A stretch of DNA of 64,000 nucleotides from Prostheceraeus crozeri (lineage: Eukaryota > Platyhelminthes > Polycladida > Euryleptidae): positions 124,001 through 188,000 of the forward strand of contig CAJQUW010005569.1 in the NCBI GenBank assembly GCA_907163375.1, given 5' to 3'. Below are positions 56,201 to 64,000 of this stretch, in pieces (the stretch's first letter is position 1; each line of letters opens with the position of its first letter). The position numbers and the translations under genes are program-made. The notes under the pieces were generated by a model. That model saw nothing but the letters and a program-made list of their open reading frames with translations, searched no databases and had not been told where the DNA came from.

Positions 56201-57100
56201 TTTCATATCGTCACTATTACAGTCATCGAAGTTTAATTCATTCTCCCACTGCCTATAGCTATATGTACGATTTCGATTCGCATTGATGTCATTATAGTGG
56301 AGAATGGAGAGGACAGCATATTTAAAACATTGCGATTCGCAATCGACATTGATGACTGCTGTTTTGTTTTTTAAATTTTTTGGAAGTTTAAAGGAGCCTC
56401 GACCACTATGATTTCCTAATAAACTGATTTTAAATAAGGCGGACTCAATGCCGTCAAAAATGAGACCGCTATCGCGCTCGTTAAATTTATCAATATTTAA
56501 TTTTAATCCTTGGATGTGAAAATTTATCCAAGACTCATAGTCTACAACCTCGGTTGCAGGAGAGGAGGGTATGTGAAACTCCAACCTCTCTATTATTTGT
56601 CCAGTATGGTGGTCGATTTTTACATATTTTATTTTAAGATAGATGAGCGCCTTCATCCTAAAATTGTCTAAATTGTTGAAGAGCGCTTCTATCAATGATG
56701 AATTTTGATGAAACCATTCCTCAAAGTTAGCAATGGTTTCTGAGGAGTCCATCTGGTAGTTCCTCACTAAATTATTTATGGACACTTCAGTGAGTCGGAT
56801 AGAGGAGGTACCGTTGGTGTAGCTATCGTTCGTGTGTGTATGTTGAAGTCTGTGCGAAGATAGTTCAAAACGTGTCTCGAAAGACTGAGCGCACAAGTCG
56901 CAAGAAAAGGAGACGACGTTAACAGAATCATCCCCACCTCCGGAGATTGATGCCGGCTTAGGTCGACAAACACCTCGCTTGATGTGTCGGGTGAGATCCC
57001 ATTTCCTCGTGAAGATGTGCCCACAGTCAGCACATTCCCACTCGTTACCATGTCGCGACAGTTCTGAGCTGGAACTCACATCACCTGAAAGAGAAATCAT
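53300..57100 (-). CDS. protein-primed family-B DNA polymerase with zinc fingers
   Basis: About 1266 residues from ATG 57100, or longer through a spliced leader (see 57085-57274). Counting from the open-frame start at 57118: two C2H2 fingers at ~29-50 and ~73-93; the domain shared with the 42740 gene at ~158-235; a further Cys/His finger at ~385-405; an endonuclease-VII-like HNH region at ~519-555 (RDHDHITGKFRNALC); exonuclease motifs YADIE (~437), FHNFKGYD (~570) and YLKLD (~731); polymerase motif A YYDQNNLYG (~822), motif B KNNSLFGK (~996) and motif C GDTDS (~1094). It would replicate the element from its terminal repeats by protein priming. Confidence 0.95.
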   Translation of the reverse strand: MISLSGDVSSSSELSRHGNEWECADCGHIFTRKWDLTRHIKRGVCRPKPASISGGGDDSVNVVSFSCDLCAQSFETRFELSSHRLQHTHTNDSYTNGTSSIRLTEVSINNLVRNYQMDSSETIANFEEWFHQNSSLIEALFNNLDNFRMKALIYLKIKYVKIDHHTGQIIERLEFHIPSSPATEVVDYESWINFHIQGLKLNIDKFNERDSGLIFDGIESALFKISLLGNHSGRGSFKLPKNLKNKTAVINVDCESQCFKYAVLSILHYNDINANRNRTYSYRQWENELNFDDCNSDDMKIKDIEKFEKLNNIKIVLHVWEKGLKGVRYNSRSSCYDHVVNLLLVRQDDSEEWHYCGIPKISRLYHHLRNSTSSEIYYCDRCIRNFRSKNKFETHYEWCKRGKLQMERMPKDKEFSYRENGDELSPLRVIYADIECYIDDNIHRPAAISCYEVWHDHFQNRKNKMHVWQGEDCIYQFLQFLEQAVKFQQKYDGELYRRSLHMTADDQAKFDSCNVCPKCRKTFDDDKIKKVRDHDHITGKFRNALCSKCNFSLRMKRRTLPVIFHNFKGYDSHMIIKGGLGQMKEWKLDVIAQTREKFMAMTAKVPVDKTKENKTVYFDIKFLDSYQFMTASLASLVQNLKSLPLTQNLKKQYPNLTDEVITRKGVFPYAYFDAISKLGETSLPPIDKFKNDLSGAECKTEDYDHAQDAWIKFDCHTFGEYMIAYLKLDVFLLADVFQEFRRVALEEDKLDPVHFVSLPAMSFKSAFKMTGETIHLLQDPEMYNLFERGIRGGLTFVNKHRLKSKIVGNDQTHLKYYDQNNLYGSSLSKPLPHSEFSWLDDSEIQHFSNPSNILAIPDEGDWGYYFEIDLIYPNNIKHKTVDFPLAPESGEVSKDMFSDFMKQFHKDLESCGQPKYKPCRKLLLTQYDKENYLVHFSILKFYLEMGMILKRVHRIIKFRQKAFLKPYIDSNSQKRALAQNNFEKDFYKYKNNSLFGKTMEDVRKRVNYKLVNDDQKYHKLISSPLFIDRDIIDEDLVGIKMIKSEVELCKPIYIGQAVLDYSKLEMYQLFYKILKPCPLVKEVRLLGGDTDSFFLGITTQKDLNFNEVGKSLERYFDTSNYPANHPLYSIKNKAKLGCFKDETAGKEIAEMILLRPKMYSMKLKDSDDSIKRAKGISRSLVSNMKHKNFRKAYRNKNITFVNMTILKSKSHEIKTHTFRKRALSAWEDKRCWLEHNISLPHGHPDTNIPPPKRIKLTLPHSGDVLA

Positions 57101-57274
57101 TCTATCATCTCTGTTCAAGCCTCAGTGTATTGTTGCAACCTACCTTGACTCAATAACTCTAAACTTTCCTCGAGAAGGGAGGGCGTTGGTGATGAAGTTG
57201 ATGCCTGAAATTGAGGAAGATGCTATGAACCACACGTTTGAGGGAGATGAGAGAGGAAATCTTCAACTTACCAT
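57085..57274 (-). other. PolB leader ATG and two candidate introns
   Basis: On the - strand an ATG (57274-57272) is followed immediately by GTAAGT, with an acceptor TTTCAG ending at 57205 (67-bp intron). A second donor GTAGGT (57143) and an acceptor CTCTTTCAG ending at 57085 enclose 59 bp. The arrangement copies the left-end leader, where the ATG also abuts a donor. Introns of this size are known in Polinton genes. Confidence 0.55.
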
Positions 57275-57394
57275 TTCAATGAAATCAAGTTTAAGGTTGA
57301 TGCTTCAATAAGATAGAGACTTCACTCAATTAATATGTCTCAAATTTGGAATTCACTTGTACACCTCAAATAATAGCAGAATTCGCTAGAGAAT

Positions 57395-57494
57395 ACTTCA
57401 CTTATACGTCTCAAAGACAGAGTGAAATGACACGGATGTCACTTTGCTTATATCCTTTCATGCTCATCATTCATTGGCTGTTCATTCTGATTGG
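57395..57494 (-). promoter_or_regulatory. candidate PolB promoter: CCAAT boxes, TATA-like, Inr
   Basis: On the - strand two CCAAT boxes (57494-57490 and 57477-57473) precede GATATAAG (ending 57447) and an initiator-like TCACTCT with A+1 at 57423, about 29 bp downstream. The CCAATGA context of the nearer box also occurs in the left promoter. No DPE at the right distance. Confidence 0.45.
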
Positions 57495-57567
57495 TTGCTT
57501 GTTGATACTTAAGAATTAGAAAAATGTTAAAGTTATCATTATTCAAAGTCAGCATTTCAAAGACAAC

Positions 57568-57999
57568 ATGACAAGTCCTCCAACAACACCAAATGCCGCA
57601 TTGGAGTTCTCCTCTCCATGCACATCAGCAAAGGTGCTCGTTACACCAAATGCACCAAGAAAGGCGAAGGTGGAAAAGACATACAATCTCGACAATATAC
57701 GAAAGTTATCGGAGGACGATGAAGAGGAGTTGCCCGACCTAACAGGCATACGGTGGAAATATTTACAATATGATGTCGAAGGGGTGATGGAGATGACCAG
57801 CAAGTCGCAGTTGCATCAAATATGGGAGTGGTACACCCCTAACTCCCAACCGCGAACCGTGGCGGAGTGGGCGTACATTGACAACGTGAGGGACGCTGCA
57901 GAAGAACGTTTAAAGCAGCTCAACTGTTTTTGTGATCTATGTGAAGTCAGACTCTGGGACGATATTGACGATGAAGACCTTTTAAAATACATGCCATAA
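57568..57999 (+). CDS. acidic Polinton protein of unknown function
   Basis: 143 residues, divergent from polymerase B across ~290 bp. The N-terminus is Thr/Pro/Ala-rich, the middle has EDDEEELPDL and the end is CFCDLCEVRLWDDIDDEDL, with two Cys pairs that might bind a metal. Strongly acidic overall. No family recognised. AATAAA (57998-58003) overlaps the stop codon. Confidence 0.6.
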   Translation: MTSPPTTPNAALEFSSPCTSAKVLVTPNAPRKAKVEKTYNLDNIRKLSEDDEEELPDLTGIRWKYLQYDVEGVMEMTSKSQLHQIWEWYTPNSQPRTVAEWAYIDNVRDAAEERLKQLNCFCDLCEVRLWDDIDDEDLLKYMP

Positions 58000-58003
58000 T
58001 AAA

Positions 58004-58741
58004 TGTTTATTTCGTATTATCTTTGCTTTCATACTGACTTACTTGAATGGGGCTTTAGTGAATAATTTAACCATGTATACTTTTTCATTTGGAAATAGTA
58101 GCACGCTTAGTTTAACTTGCAAATCTTATAACATTTCATATGGGTGATAATGGTAGATGAAATAGTGTTAAATAAAATTAAGATAGCTTACATGATTCTG
58201 GGATAGCAATCGACTGCGATCCATGTGTAAAGAGCTTGTTAGACTATGGAAGAGAGAAGTGTGTTATGTTGCGTGTGGCGCGTGAGTGTCCTCCCTTTCA
58301 TTCCATTCATCAATTCGTCTCATTGATAGAGACAGGTAGAACTCATGGCTCTCATAACGTATGCAATGGAAAGTTTTAGGCAACCTTCGACAGTTGGCTA
58401 AATGTCGCCCTGGCGCGAATGCATACTACGTTGAGACAGAGGCAATCACTTGCAAACATGACGCAGAGAGGTTTAACAAGATTGACCATTGCCGAATGTC
58501 CCTTGCGGTATACATAGCTACGGGTTTCACCGCCGCCCTTTACAGGAACGCCCGTCGAAAGGAAGTATTACACCGAACTTCATTTGCAACGTTCAAGTTG
58601 ACTGATAGCAGATTCAACTTAATGATAGTATTCGCCAGTCCGAAGACTGCCCAGGGCAAACCGCGTGGAGGTTCTATCATGTCTTGCCCCTAGGTGGCCC
58701 TTAAGAGAGCCGATGGTTCATTCTCGGGATAATTCAAGGAC
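58004..58741. other. Polinton spacer; one weak open frame
   Basis: About 740 bp between two convergent genes. A + strand frame of 110 codons (58361-58693) has no recognisable domain and may be chance. GC content rises toward the right side. No RNA gene or repeat was recognised. Confidence 0.4.
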
Positions 58742-60077
58742 TCAAGCTTGCCGCTTCGCCTCCGGCTCGTTCACGGAAGCAGGTGGTCGCTTCTCTTTGA
58801 TATCTGTAAAGAAAGAAGTTGTTAGTTATTATCTTGAACACTAAGTTACTTGTTTTAAACTTACAGATCTTCTCAGGACGTGGCTCGAACAGGAATCCTG
58901 TGATCGCCTCCTTGTGGTCGAATGTAAAGTGAAGGCATTCGATACCTTTTTTAGCCCTGCTATAACACATCTCGTCTCTGCCACGTTCACAGAGGAGCGG
59001 TCTTGCGGGCACACGTCCTTTCTTGTCAAGGGGAATGTGGAGGCGACTTGATCGTCGAGTACTGCTACTCATCACTTGCTGGTGCAGCTCCTGATTAGTC
59101 GCCACCACCTTCCCCAACTGCTTTCGCAGCCCTTCCACCTCCTCCCTCATCTTTCTTAACTCCTTCTCCTGACTCTCTCTCTCGATGAGGAGCTGCTCTT
59201 CTTTAGCCTTACTAGCGAGGTGCGAGAACCCCTCGCGATCGAGCTCCCCTTCTTTCTCAAAAAGACTAGCTTGAGTCTTCTTGAGCTCCTGAGTGACTCG
59301 CGAGAGGTTCTCGGAACTCGCTTTATAGAAGAAACAGTCCCTCTTCCACACCTCCAACTCATTCTTCAGCTTGTCATAGTTATCAACCAGTGGTGGGCGC
59401 ATAATGAAGTTGCGACATTGAGCCGCAATCCCACCACTGGTTGATAACTTAGCCGGCTGCACCTCGCTATCGAGGTCAACGTCCCTCACCGCCTCTACCT
59501 CGCTATCGAGGTAGACACTCTCGACTAGGTCAACCTTCGTCGAGCCTTTATCCTCCTCCTCTTCCTCACTGTCGCTGCTACTTGTAGCCGACTCATCGCT
59601 AGAGGAGGAGGAGGAGGATTTACTCGACTTCGGAGAAGACTCAATCGGAGTGGGTGAGAGAGCCTTTGCTGGCATGCTAGAAGATGGAGCCTCTGCTGTC
59701 GTGATAGACTCGACAGCAGACTGAGTCTCTAGAATCGGGGTGGGCGAGAGAGCCTTTGCTGGTGCACAAGATGAGGGAGGCTTTGCTGACGTGATAGCCT
59801 CGATAGCACACTGAGTCTCCAGAGCTTTCAACTCTGAGCTGAAGAGACTTTGCTTCGCCTCCTCAGTCAGCTCTGGTTGACTGCAGCTGCTGTGCTTCGC
59901 ATGCCACTCCGGTAGCGTCTCGACAAGGCGAGATGCATTATGGCTGCTACAAAAGTATCGAATGCCCCCTACCATTCGCTTATGTGCACAAGAATGCTTC
60001 TTAAAGGCATCGCTACGAAAAATCTTTGAACAGACGCAAAGCTTAAAAGCCGTCTTTGCATTGTTGTAGTTAACCAT
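58742..60077 (-). CDS. coiled-coil, Ser/Glu-rich Polinton protein (2 coding exons)
   Basis: ATG 60077 follows an acceptor-like CCCCTTTTCACTTCAG. A 61-bp intron (58864-58804; donor GTAAGT, acceptor TTTACAG) lies near the 3' end, and the stop is then at 58742. The N-terminus carries a Cys/His cluster (CVCSKIFRSDAFKKHSC, ~14-30) resembling a small zinc finger. Two imperfect ~29-residue repeats ending PAKALSPTPI lie at ~88-145, followed by a Ser run and an acidic run (~151-176). Residues ~236-335 are a predicted long coiled coil rich in Glu/Lys/Leu. No family recognised. It may be a nuclear or assembly-type regulator of the element. Confidence 0.6.
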
Positions 60078-60659
60078 TTTCTGAAGTGAAAAGGGGAAAA
60101 CAATGATTATAATTCCGTAAACGTTTGATAGCAAACGATTGATTCCTAGTTTATAAAAACGGAAAAGAATGATTTTACACTTAGTGAGGAATGATAGATT
60201 TGAGTGTAGTGAGTGGCACTAGATCCCGTCGACAGCCCGAAGGCCTTGTACTGATCACTAGGGAAGTGAGAGATCTTCCCCGATACCCGCTCTTTACAGC
60301 TGAAGACATCATTGTCACTGCCCCGAAGTGGTAACAGGAACGCCGAGTCAAAGGTAGTGATCAGTAGCTGGGATCCAACCCCTCAAAGCTGCCTTAGACT
60401 TAGTTACATTTCAAATCTGATAGCAGATTTGAACTCAGCATACTTGAAAACCTTAGTCTACATGTTAAAACTTTGAAAAAACTGAAAATTAAGAATTTTT
60501 AAAAAATTCCGCATTTTACTACTCATACTACTTTTAAAAAATTTTATCAGTAGTAAAGACACTATCAAACTCTATCACACAAACTTTGAAGTAAGAAGAT
60601 AGCTTGCCTACTTCAAAAGATAGAGTCCTTTGCAACCCGATATCGGGAGCTCAGAGCGA
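60078..60659 (-). other. 5' leader/intron region of the coiled-coil gene
   Basis: Between the promoter at 60660-60722 and the ATG at 60077. A donor-like GAGGTAAGCG (about 60677 to 60668 on the - strand) and the acceptor ending near 60081 suggest a ~0.6 kb 5'-UTR intron. No other gene is recognised in the interval. Confidence 0.4.
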
Positions 60660-60722
60660 CGACCGTCGCTTACCTCGTCTTTCGATGAAGTGATCAGACT
60701 TGCGTTGTCGGGGGTTTATATA
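60660..60722 (-). promoter_or_regulatory. right Polinton promoter: TATA, Inr, DPE
   Basis: On the - strand TATATAAA (60722-60715) is followed by TCACTTC with A+1 at 60691, so TATA starts at -31. GGTCG (60664-60660) lies exactly at +28 to +32 and fits the DPE. Spacing is identical to the left promoter. It points leftward toward the coiled-coil gene. Confidence 0.75.
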
Positions 60723-60899
60723 TGCTCGGAAGAAAACTTAAAATGGCTCTATCTCCGAAAGTATTCATCGTAGCGACATGCGGTTTGTTGCAAACGATTT
60801 GTCTCATCATTCTTTACAATATGACACCTGAACCATTCTCATATGACCACGGGAAGTTGGTGTGTCAGCACATGACCATGTAACATGCCACAAGTGAAA

Positions 60900-61249
60900 A
60901 AAATTCCTAAGTGTGGGAGCTCCAGTGTGGTGAAAATTTTGAAAAATTTAAAACTTCCGAATTTTGACCTGGGACCTTTACCAAAACATTTTTCATCAAA
61001 TTTCGCTGACGTCATTGGAAAGAGGATGAAACACTGCTCGACCGCATTTTTCGTTGCGAGTCAATCGGAGCAGCCGTTCAAAAGTTAGAGCGGTTACAAG
61101 ATTTTAGGTCGGAGCTCACTCTGACACTTAGGATTTTTTCAGGTGAGCTCCGACCTAAAATCTTGTAACCGCTCTAACTTTTGAACGGCTGCTCCGATTG
61201 ACTCGCAACGAAAAATGCGGTCGAGCAGTGTTTCATCCTCTTTCCAATG
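60900..61249. repeat. head-to-head junction of a diverged unit with the right array
   Basis: Bases 60900-61119 are a diverged, partly deleted + strand copy of the tandem unit. Its last ~107 bp (61013-61119) are the inverted complement of the first ~108 bp of the array (61142-61249), with a 22-bp spacer. The inner border of the right terminal repeat is therefore a large palindrome; no equivalent exists on the left. Confidence 0.85.
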
Positions 61250-61998
61250 CAAGTCGAACGAACAAAATCCGTCCACTAGAACCAAAGTTAGAACAAAGGG
61301 GGGGGTCAGCGAAATTTGATGAAACAACCTTTGGTAAAGGTCCCAGGTCGAAATTCCACACTTTGGAAAATTTTTAATTTTTCCCATACAAAGTCACTCT
61401 GACACTTAGGATTTTTTCAGGTGAGCTCCGACCTAAAATCTTGTAACCGCTCTAACTTTTGAACGGCTGCTCCGATTGACTCGCAACGAAAAATGCGGTC
61501 GAGCAGTGTTTCATCCTCTTTCCAATGCAAGTCGAACGAACAAAATCCGTCCACTAGAACCAAAGTTAGAACAAAGGGGGGGGTCAGCGAAATTTGATGA
61601 AACAACCTTTGGTAAAGGTCCCAGGTCGAAATTCCACACTTTGGAAAATTTTTAATTTTTCCCATACAAAGTCACTCTGACACTTAGGATTTTTTCAGGT
61701 GAGCTCCGACCTAAAATCTTGTAACCGCTCTAACTTTTGAACGGCTGCTCCGATTGACTCGCAACGAAAAATGCGGTCGAGCAGTGTTTCATCCTCTTTC
61801 CAATGCAAGTCGAACGAACAAAATCCGTCCACTAGAACCAAAGTTAGAACAAAGGGGGGGGTCAGCGAAATTTGATGAAACAACCTTTGGTAAAGGTCCC
61901 AGGTCGAAATTCCACACTTTGGAAAATTTTTAATTTTTCCCATACAAAGTCACTCTGACACTTAGGATTTTTTCAGGTGAGCTCCGACCTAAAATCTT
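61141..61998 (-). repeat. tandem array, 278-bp unit, 3 copies plus fragment (right TIR)
   Basis: AGGTGAGCTCCGACC recurs at 61141, 61419, 61697 and 61975, an exact 278-bp period. The array is the inverted counterpart of the left-end array, with one fewer complete unit. Confidence 0.95.
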
Positions 61999-62513
61999 AA
62001 ATGGCGTCTCACATGTAAACGAAGACAGATAGGAACAAGCCGTTTGTTTCAGTGAATTTGTCTCACTCTTAGCTTTCAAATGACACCTCACTCGACAAAA
62101 TCCGTCCACTAGAAGCCAAGATCGAAGCAAGCTGTCCAGAGGGGGGGGACGTCAGCGAAAAATTTTTATCTCCGATTGCTTTCAAATTCACCATACAGAT
62201 GCAGAATTTCACGCTGAATCCGAATCTGGCCTCCGTTTTCACATCCGAGGCTGCGTTTGGACACTACACACCAAAACATACCACAGTTTAACCAAGACAA
62301 CCTAGACGGTCGCCCACGTCAACCTAGACGGTCGCCCAAGTCCACCAGGCGGTCGGACACAGACACCCAAGGCTCACACACTGACGGTCCAGAGGGGGGG
62401 GGACGGCAGCGGAACCTCGCCGGCACATCACGACACTGGCGGACCAGAGGGGGGGACTCAGACACGACGGCGGCCATCTTGCGCTATCTGGTGTTCGCCG
62501 TTTTCTTACTACT
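61141..62513 (-). repeat. right terminal inverted repeat of the Polinton
   Basis: Reverse complement of the left terminal repeat: three full 278-bp units (61141-61974), a short unit fragment (61975-61998), then the unique outer part to 62513. The three units look identical to one another. The outer part carries an additional copy of the C-run/CTCTGG segment compared with the left end. Confidence 0.92.
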
Positions 62514-62559
62514 GATCTTATTCAACGAATGTGCCTCAATGCCCACATTGTTTATTCCA

Positions 62560-62851
62560 TTTACGGGGGCAAGGAAAATTTTCAAATTTTTTTGATGTCA
62601 TGTGTTCGCCTCTTTCTGTGTGAAACAGGGGTAGGGAGGCAACCTCTTATACCTCGAAATGCATCGTGTGCTTCAAACTCGCATTTTCCATCTAAGTTTC
62701 ATCCAAGAGGAAATAACATTCATCCGACTAAAAGATGCCGTGTGTGTTACTCACTTGGTAGGATTAAAAAAACTATCGTATTTTGTGATACCTATCCAGG
62801 AAAACCGGGTCTTTGCATTACTCCATGTTTTGGTAATTACCACTCAAAATA
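62560..62851 (+). mobile_element. piggyBac transposase C-terminal fragment
   Basis: The + strand frame ending at 62851 reads KRCRVCYSLGRIKK, then FCDTYPGKPGLCITPCFGNYH and stop, the cysteine-rich C-terminal domain of piggyBac transposases; SHFPSKFHP just upstream is also typical. Catalytic parts are absent. The fragment starts only about 50 bp after the Polinton end. AATAAA overlaps the stop. A plain DNA-transposon remnant. Confidence 0.8.
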
Positions 62852-64000
62852 AATTTCTTTTCACTTCGTATTTTTACTTTCATGGGGTTTATTGAAATAT
62901 TTAATCATGTGACTGACGACATGTTAACCATTCAGACGATACACAGAAGCTCAAGAATAACGCGTGCTCCATCACGACTTGAATGTAGCCCTATTTGATT
63001 AAATTTAGAGTCTAAACGTACTTGTAAAATTTGTAATCAATGTGATATAACGTTCAATTCATTGTACGATTTTGGTGGTTTCGGAAATACGATGAACATG
63101 TACTGAGAGTACTGAGACATAAGGAAATTTCTTTATTCATACAAATATAATAACCAAATAATAAACTCCTGAAGTTCAATCCAGATAAATATTTATGTTT
63201 AGAGTGAATTAAACCCAATGACAAAAATGAAAAATTCAGAAAATTCTTGTAGCTCTGTCCGCCTTGTTTTCTATGTATAGTTTTAAAATTACGTACGTAT
63301 GTTGACTACTTGTATATCACAGTTGATTACATGCAATAATTTAATAAATGAGACATTATAATTCAATTATAATCATACTTAAATTTCGTAGTTCAGATAT
63401 ATTCAACCACATCAAAATTATTAGTCAACTATAGCTGACCGCCCACTCGGAAAATTCAAGATGATATACATATAGATCTATTGAGAAATAACTTGGAGAG
63501 GAAATAGCATTCATCCGACTAAAAGATGCCGTGTGTGTTACTCACTTGGTAGGATTAAAAAAGACTACCGTATTTTGTGATACCTGTCCAAGAAAACCGG
63601 GATTTTGCATTACTCCATGTTTTAGCAATAAGACAAGCAATTATATATAATTTAGCCTACTGTACACGGACATGTGCAAAACTTCGCCTTTAATCAAATT
63701 ATGCTCCGCATACATTTTGTATTGATGTAGGCCCGCTATATGCATGCACAGTTGCACATATCAAAAACACTAAACATCAACAAATTGAAAAAGTTAAATG
63801 ATACCTTGCTTGTGAAGAACTCCATAATTATAATCCAAACATTAAACACATACAAACGTAGATCACGAAAACGCTATTTTATTTTGCAAAATTCATCAAA
63901 ATCATAGGAAATTTGTTTTGATGAAAGTTCAATGAACAGATTTTTTCTATTACTTCCGAATAACATTTCATATCAATTTCTTGTTTGTTTTCAAGTACTC
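62852..64000. other. right flank, AT-rich, no gene recognised
   Basis: Apart from the second piggyBac fragment (63497-63640), this stretch shows only short AT-rich frames with no similarity that I recognise. Confidence 0.5.
63497..63640 (+). mobile_element. second piggyBac C-terminal fragment
   Basis: Near-identical to 62707-62838 over ~130 bp. An extra A in the A-run after GGATTAAAA splits it into two frames, the second reading KPGFCITPCFSN. The flanks differ from those of the first copy, so this is a short duplicated piece and not a tandem of the whole region. Confidence 0.75.

Larger units (their letters stand above)
39279..62513. mobile_element. Polinton/Maverick element, 23.2 kb, looks whole
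   Basis: The outer ends are inverted copies beginning AGTAGTAAGAAAACGGCGAA and ending with its complement, fitting the AG...CT termini of Polintons. Inside are all hallmark modules: protein-primed DNA polymerase B, retroviral-type integrase with chromodomain, FtsK/HerA-type packaging ATPase, adenain-like protease, double-jelly-roll major capsid protein and penton-like proteins. These core frames are long and open, so the element looks whole. The near identity of its terminal tandem arrays suggests a young insertion or recent homogenisation. I could not find the 6-bp target-site duplication usual for the family. Polintons are DNA elements that can be regarded as endogenised virus-like elements of the adintovirus/adenovirus sphere. 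Confidence 0.96.

Noticed and set aside
1-64000. CRISPR arrays, bacterial operons or riboswitches
   Set aside because: The window is animal DNA with spliced genes; no regularly spaced short repeats or bacterial signals were seen.

Overview
The window is AT-rich animal DNA with two main contents: a host nuclear-receptor gene on the + strand (6649-37967) and, about 1.3 kb past its stop codon, a 23.2 kb Polinton/Maverick element (39279-62513). The receptor is a tailless/TLX (NR2E1) orthologue. Its DNA-binding domain reads closest to insect tailless, so I infer a protostome, probably an arthropod. The species cannot be named from the sequence.

Host part (1-39278). Eight coding exons with matching splice phases give an uninterrupted 448-residue protein: short N-terminus, two-zinc-finger DNA-binding domain, Ala/Ser/Thr-rich hinge, NR2E ligand-binding domain and a Ser/Thr tail. 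Introns range from 65 bp to 12 kb. They carry two tRNA-derived SINE-like repeat pairs, a LINE reverse-transcriptase 3' relic and a snapback hairpin. The 6.6 kb upstream holds inverted, direct and dispersed repeats and no other recognisable gene.

Polinton (39279-62513). Terminal inverted repeats are built from a unique outer part and an inner array of ~279-bp tandem units (about 4.4 on the left, 3 plus a fragment on the right). The + strand block 41205-48728 encodes a protein of unknown function, a DEDDh-exonuclease-like protein, a free-standing copy of a polymerase N-terminal domain, two RING-like proteins, basic proteins, the packaging ATPase, a Cys-rich protein, a chromodomain integrase, the double-jelly-roll major capsid protein and an adenain-type protease. 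Two penton-like proteins follow (50037-52994). The - strand encodes protein-primed DNA polymerase B (53300-57100), a coiled-coil protein (58742-60077) and a compact cassette (48755-50001). That cassette holds two paralogous PC4-like proteins and a two-repeat TBP-like protein. The element looks whole, and its terminal arrays are nearly identical, so it is probably young or recently homogenised.

Most interesting signal. The element appears to carry its own transcription-factor cassette. It also shows two promoter styles: host-like TATA/Inr(/DPE) promoters, and a repeated TATGCAAA-type motif 29-46 bp ahead of several structural genes. This resembles the viral TBP/late-promoter logic known in beta- and gamma-herpesviruses, but the functional link is inference.

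Right flank (62514-64000). Two near-identical pieces of a piggyBac transposase C-terminal cysteine-rich domain lie beside the Polinton end. No matching target-site duplication was found at the Polinton boundaries.
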